Below are positions 36,848 to 40,389 of a stretch of DNA of 40,389 nt, piece after piece. The first letter of the stretch is position 1. Each line of letters opens with the position of its first letter. A model generated the notes under the pieces. The model saw only the letters and a list, made by a program, of their open reading frames with translations, was not told the DNA's origin and did not search any database. Origin of the DNA: DAIDKA01 sp049792815 (GTDB lineage Bacteria > Pseudomonadota > Gammaproteobacteria > Steroidobacterales > Steroidobacteraceae); assembly GCA_049792815.1 (NCBI GenBank), contig JBARBG010000111.1, positions 1-40,389 of the forward strand. Reading direction: 5' to 3'. The position numbers were made by a program, and so were the translations under genes.

Positions 36848-39274
36848 CTAAGAATGGGTCACCTGAAGGATACTGTGACGCAGCTCCTCGTTGAGCACCA
36901 CCTGGGCATCGGCGGCCACATGCATCAGGACCTCGTCAAACTCGAGCTTGCCGGCACCGGTCGCACGGATCACGCGTCGCTTGCGCAGCAGGTCGATGAA
37001 ATTCTCGAACAGCGCCCGGTCGAAGAACTCCGGTGAATTGAATCCATAGAGCAGCGACATGCGCTGGGCCATCAGATGGCAGCGCTCTTCAAGCTGTGAC
37101 TGGGTGATCTGGCCACTGCCGGCCTGCAGCAGCAGGGAGATGGCCAGGTAGTAACGCTCGATGGTCTGGATGGTGGATTGCTGCAGCAGCGACAGCTGCA
37201 TGGCCTGGGGGGAGGTTGGCGCCGAGCGACACCAGTCCCCGGCCGCGTTGCGCTCGAGCAGCCCCTGGGCCTGTAGCGTCGCCAGCATCGCCTCCAGCGC
37301 CACCGGCACGCTCTCCTCGGGCCACACCAGGAACAGCTCGGCGGCAATATACGGATAGATGCGCCCGGTCAGCCGCAGGATGTCCGCATGGCTCATGGCC
37401 GCATTGCCGGCGAAGGCGCAGGCGATCAGCGACGGCAGCGCGAACAGGTGCACGATGTTGTTGCGGTAATAGGCCGCGAGTACCGCGGCCGCATCGCTCA
37501 TCTGCACCAGATCGCCCAGCGGATGGCGGCGCCGGGTGATGACCTTCATTTCCTCGCCGTAGGCGACGATCTGCTGGACCGACAGGGCCGTGACGGTCAC
37601 GCGGTCGCTGTACGGGCAGTCGGCCAGCAGCGCCTTGAACAGGCTCAGCTGGCGCAGCAGATCCGCCTCGACCAGGGTCCGGCGCGGCGCGGCCAGCAGC
37701 GCCACCGCCAGCAGTCCGATGGGGGTCACCGCGGCGGCCGCATTGATATTGCGCATCACCTGCGCGGCGAGCTCCCCGATGGCTGCGTTGAGCCAGGGCA
37801 AGCGGCCCTCCTCGGCGGTCAGGCGCGTGCGCCACTGTGCGTCGTGGCGCTCCAGCAGCGCATCCAGATGGATGGGCTCGCCGATATTCACGTGCACCTT
37901 GCCGAACTTTTCCTTCAACCGCGGCAGGGTGCGCAGCAGGCCGAAGAAACTCTCCTTTTCCTTGGGCTTACCGGAAAGCTCGCCGATGTAGGTATCGGCT
38001 TCCATGATGCGCTCGTAGGCGAAGTTCACCGGCAGAAACACGATCGGGCGCGCGGGCGCGCGCAGGTAGCCGCGCAGCGTCATGGTCAGCATGCCGGTCT
38101 TGGGCTGCAGCAGACGGCCGGTGCGGCTGCGGCCGCCCTCGATGAAGTACTCGATGGAATGGCCTCGCGCCATGATGGCCGCCATGTAACTCATGAATAC
38201 GACCGTGTACAGCGCATTGCCGCGCAGGCTGCGACGGATGAAGAAGGCGCCGCCCTTGCGCAGGTAGCGGCCGACCAGGGGCATATTGAGATTGAGCCCG
38301 GCGGCGATGTGCGGAATGGCATAGCCATTGCGGTAGATGACGTACGAGAGCAGCAGGTAGTCCATGTGGCTGCGATGGCACGGCACATAGATGATTTCAT
38401 GGCCGTCGGCGACCTTCGCCAGCGTCTCGGCGTTGCCGAAGTCCACGCCGTCATAGATGCGCGTCCACAGCCAGCTGAATACCCGCTCCAGGAAGCGCAC
38501 GAAGGCCGGGGAGTAATTGGCGGCGATCTCATAGGCGAGCTTGCGGGCGCGTATCAGGCCCTGGCGGCGCGTGACCTTCTTTTCGCGCACTTCCTGGGCC
38601 ACGACGGCGCGCACCGCACGGGTGCGCAGGATGCGGCCGACAATGGTGCGGCGGTGTGACAGGTCCGGACCGATGCGCGCCGCGCGCTGGCGCGCGTAGC
38701 GCACGCGCAGCGCCCGGGCCACACGCCGGCACTGCACCACGGTCGGGGCGTCACCGCCCAGCAGGCTGCGCAGCGACACCGGCTCGTCGATCTCGAGCAG
38801 CGTGTTGCGGCCGTTGAAGATAACCTGGAAGAACCGGCGCACCCGCGAGGTGATGACCCAGTCATCCACCAGCAGCAACCGGAACCAGGACGCCTCGCGC
38901 TGCGGCGCGCGGCCCCAGAACACGGCCGCCGGCACCAGATCCACGTCCGCGGCCGAATCGGTGCGCAGCAGATCCACCAGTTTCGCCAGTATCGGCGGCG
39001 GCCGCCGGTCCAGCGGCTCGGCGCCCAGTCCGCCGCGCGGATTGAGGTAGAAATACGAGCGCAGGTCCCCGCCGTGACCCAGCAGCCGCTTGCGCGGTCG
39101 CGGCAGCTTCAGTTTCACGCAGGCGGTGTTGAGCACGGCGAAGTCGGTGAAGCTGCGATGCTCCATGACGTAGCAGACCGGCCGGCCGCGCCCCAGCAGG
39201 CGCGCCGCGGCATCCGTGGGCAGCGTGGTAAAGCGAACCCACAGCGCGAGGATCCGTCGCAGCAGCCAGGCCAT
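36848..39274 (-). CDS. plsB: glycerol-3-phosphate 1-O-acyltransferase PlsB
   Basis: Inner-membrane enzyme that acylates the sn-1 position of glycerol 3-phosphate, the first step of phospholipid synthesis; 808 residues (E. coli 807). Acyltransferase motif I is H300-R-S-H-M-D305. The substrate-binding blocks are GAFFIRRSLRGN, FIEGGRSRTGR and IVFLPVNFAYERIMEA. The long N-terminal and C-terminal regions are also full length. The ATG at 39274 is three bases after the hydrolase stop, with only a weak TAGG as ribosome binding site, so coupling to the upstream gene is likely. Confidence 0.97.
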   Translation of the reverse strand: MAWLLRRILALWVRFTTLPTDAAARLLGRGRPVCYVMEHRSFTDFAVLNTACVKLKLPRPRKRLLGHGGDLRSYFYLNPRGGLGAEPLDRRPPPILAKLVDLLRTDSAADVDLVPAAVFWGRAPQREASWFRLLLVDDWVITSRVRRFFQVIFNGRNTLLEIDEPVSLRSLLGGDAPTVVQCRRVARALRVRYARQRAARIGPDLSHRRTIVGRILRTRAVRAVVAQEVREKKVTRRQGLIRARKLAYEIAANYSPAFVRFLERVFSWLWTRIYDGVDFGNAETLAKVADGHEIIYVPCHRSHMDYLLLSYVIYRNGYAIPHIAAGLNLNMPLVGRYLRKGGAFFIRRSLRGNALYTVVFMSYMAAIMARGHSIEYFIEGGRSRTGRLLQPKTGMLTMTLRGYLRAPARPIVFLPVNFAYERIMEADTYIGELSGKPKEKESFFGLLRTLPRLKEKFGKVHVNIGEPIHLDALLERHDAQWRTRLTAEEGRLPWLNAAIGELAAQVMRNINAAAAVTPIGLLAVALLAAPRRTLVEADLLRQLSLFKALLADCPYSDRVTVTALSVQQIVAYGEEMKVITRRRHPLGDLVQMSDAAAVLAAYYRNNIVHLFALPSLIACAFAGNAAMSHADILRLTGRIYPYIAAELFLVWPEESVPVALEAMLATLQAQGLLERNAAGDWCRSAPTSPQAMQLSLLQQSTIQTIERYYLAISLLLQAGSGQITQSQLEERCHLMAQRMSLLYGFNSPEFFDRALFENFIDLLRKRRVIRATGAGKLEFDEVLMHVAADAQVVLNEELRHSILQVTHS

Positions 39275-39277
39275 CGC

Positions 39278-39799
39278 CTATTCGCCCGCAGCCGGCATGT
39301 CCAGTGAGATCAGGAAATACTCGAACAGGTAGCGGATCATGTTCATCTGGCCATGCAGGCGATGATCATCGTGGAGCAGGTGCAGGGAGGCGCCGTAATC
39401 GCGCGCGAAGCGGGCGCTGTCCTCGTAACGCACCACCGCATCGTCCCAGCCGTGGACCACCATGGTAGGGCAATCGAGCACGCCCTTGCGCAGGGGCGGC
39501 AGGCCCTCGCCATAGATCGCCGGCGCCATGAGGAATACGCCGCGGGCGTGCAGGTGCGAGGCGGCCGCCACGGATACGTAGGCGCCGAGACTCGAGCCCA
39601 CCAGCACCAGTTCACCCTCCAGATCCTTGCAGAAATCCATCAGATGGGCGAGGCGCGCCTGGGGCGCATCGATGCCGCGGTAATCGACGGACTCGGGCTC
39701 ATACCCTTCCGCGCGCGCGGTATCGGCGAGCACGGTGATCTTGCGGCCCCAGGGGCCGCTTTGCTGTCCATGCGAGAACACGACGTAACGATTGCTCAC
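39278..39799 (-). CDS. YqiA/YcfP-like alpha/beta hydrolase
   Basis: Small serine hydrolase of 173 residues, without signal peptide. It begins YVVFSHGQQSGPWG, and the nucleophile elbow G68-S-S-L-G72 holds Ser70. The acid is in HGWDD (Asp119 or Asp120) and the base His146 or His149 in DDHRLHG, so a full triad can be placed. Its size and layout resemble the YqiA/UPF0227 group of small esterases. The natural substrate is unknown; its place directly before plsB hints at an acyl ester, but that is only context. The start is GTG 39799 with AGGA nine bases upstream. Confidence 0.85.
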   Translation of the reverse strand: MSNRYVVFSHGQQSGPWGRKITVLADTARAEGYEPESVDYRGIDAPQARLAHLMDFCKDLEGELVLVGSSLGAYVSVAAASHLHARGVFLMAPAIYGEGLPPLRKGVLDCPTMVVHGWDDAVVRYEDSARFARDYGASLHLLHDDHRLHGQMNMIRYLFEYFLISLDMPAAGE

Positions 39800-39821
39800 C
39801 GTTCGCTATCCTATACCGCCG

Positions 39822-40389
39822 CTAGCCGTTGAGGATCGCGGTCTCGATTTCCCAGTCGACACGCCGCGGCGAGGCCGCCTGTCGGTTGATGTTCACGGGG
39901 CGGACACGGCTGCCGGACGGATGATGGGTGACCAGCCAGCACTGCAGCACGCCGGGCTGTTGTAACGCGTACCCAAACAGCAGATTGACCGCGCCCGCGG
40001 CGATGGTGCTCGCACGATTCACGCGCTCGTCCCACACTGCCAGACAGCAGTCCTGGAAATCGCCGCTCGCGAATGCCCCTGCGAGGCGCAGCCCCTCCAG
40101 GAACTCCTGGATCTGGCGGCCGGCGCGCTCCCAGGTCGGCATTGAATTGGGAGACGCAAGCACCCAGCGCGTGCCGCGCTCGACGCTGTTGGCCAGATGC
40201 AGTGCCAGACGATGCGCGGCGAGGTAGCGGCCTTCGGCCGAGGCGGATACTCCACAGGACAGGGTGCAGCTGTGTGCGCGGCGCGCCGGACCCGGACGCA
40301 GCGGTTCGAGCGTGTTGACTCCGGCCTGCGCCAGCCGCTCGCTGTGCTCGGCCTCCAGCATCACCGCCGGGCGCAGCATGGGCCGCAGC
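39822..40389 (-). CDS. contractile tail sheath C-terminal-like protein, 5' end outside window
   Basis: At least 185 residues. The reading frame stays open to the right edge beyond the ATG at 40379, so the N-terminus is probably missing. The pattern resembles the C-terminal domain of phage tail sheath and contractile-injection sheath proteins. AGVNTLEP corresponds to their AxGVNxI. GRYLAAHRLALHLANSVERG followed by TRWVLASPNSMPTW corresponds to WRYxNVRRLxxxIexSIxxGTxWVvFEPNxxxLW. IQEFLEGLRLAGAFASGD corresponds to xxFLxxLWxxGALxG. The WGxRTL and CDxxTM segments are diverged (SCGVSAS and VWDERVN). No tube, baseplate or spike gene follows; the next genes are a hydrolase (22 bp away) and plsB. This is recognition by eye; an unrelated protein is possible. 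Confidence 0.5.
   Translation of the reverse strand, partial: LRPMLRPAVMLEAEHSERLAQAGVNTLEPLRPGPARRAHSCTLSCGVSASAEGRYLAAHRLALHLANSVERGTRWVLASPNSMPTWERAGRQIQEFLEGLRLAGAFASGDFQDCCLAVWDERVNRASTIAAGAVNLLFGYALQQPGVLQCWLVTHHPSGSRVRPVNINRQAASPRRVDWEIETAILNG

Overview
The window is about 40 kb of GC-rich (estimated mid-60s % G+C), gene-dense chromosome from a gammaproteobacterium. It is almost entirely core genome: no tRNA, rRNA, insertion sequence, integrase or CRISPR array was seen. Two blocks of gene order point to the lineage. The run aroQ-accB-accC-prmA-(zinc ribbon)-dusB-fis-purH-purD is, from memory, the Pseudomonas-type order. A degenerate isoaspartyl methyltransferase, a rhodanese, tolC, waaA, kdkA and glnE clustered together recall Xanthomonadales and relatives. 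With a CIRCE element before groES, this suggests a Xanthomonadales, Nevskiales or Steroidobacterales-like bacterium (inference, no search run).

Layout. 1-5.9 kb: 5'-truncated proton-pumping pyrophosphatase, a small unknown gene, a membrane PAS-PAS-GGDEF-EAL protein, then a methyltransferase paralogue and a rhodanese. 6.0-11.2 kb: envelope genes (TolC, Kdo transferase WaaA, Kdo kinase KdkA, a GT9 heptosyltransferase-type enzyme), a DUF6165 protein and a small zinc protein. 11.2-16.3 kb: glnE, then groEL and groES with a CIRCE operator and a strong intrinsic terminator. 16.3-19.8 kb: cutA-dsbD-tlpA-like, coupled by 4-nt overlaps, a periplasmic reductant-delivery unit in which DsbD carries a tandem duplication of its N-terminal domain. 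19.9-28.6 kb: aroQ, acetyl-CoA carboxylase subunits, ribosomal protein methylation, tRNA dihydrouridylation, Fis and purine synthesis. 28.6-32.9 kb: an outer-membrane protein, rho with a long disordered N-terminus, trxA, and divergent rhlB with a possible coupled leader peptide. 32.9-36.8 kb: a GMP/IMP-nucleotidase-type phosphatase, a YdcH-like protein, an MscS channel, ArfB and a secreted tandem NTF2-like protein. 36.8-40.4 kb: plsB, an alpha/beta hydrolase, and the 3' part of a gene resembling the C-terminal domain of contractile-tail sheath proteins, which runs off the right edge.

Genes are packed tightly, with many 1-nt or 4-nt overlaps within operons. Three of the six convergent junctions share a single CTAG in which both TAG stop codons overlap. 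The items most worth a second look are the sheath-like gene at the right edge, the doubled DsbD N-terminal domain with extra cysteines, the rhlB leader ORF, the extended Rho, and the methyltransferase paralogue that has lost its catalytic motif. None proves a new system; the sheath-like fragment is the only hint of one, and its context lies outside the window.
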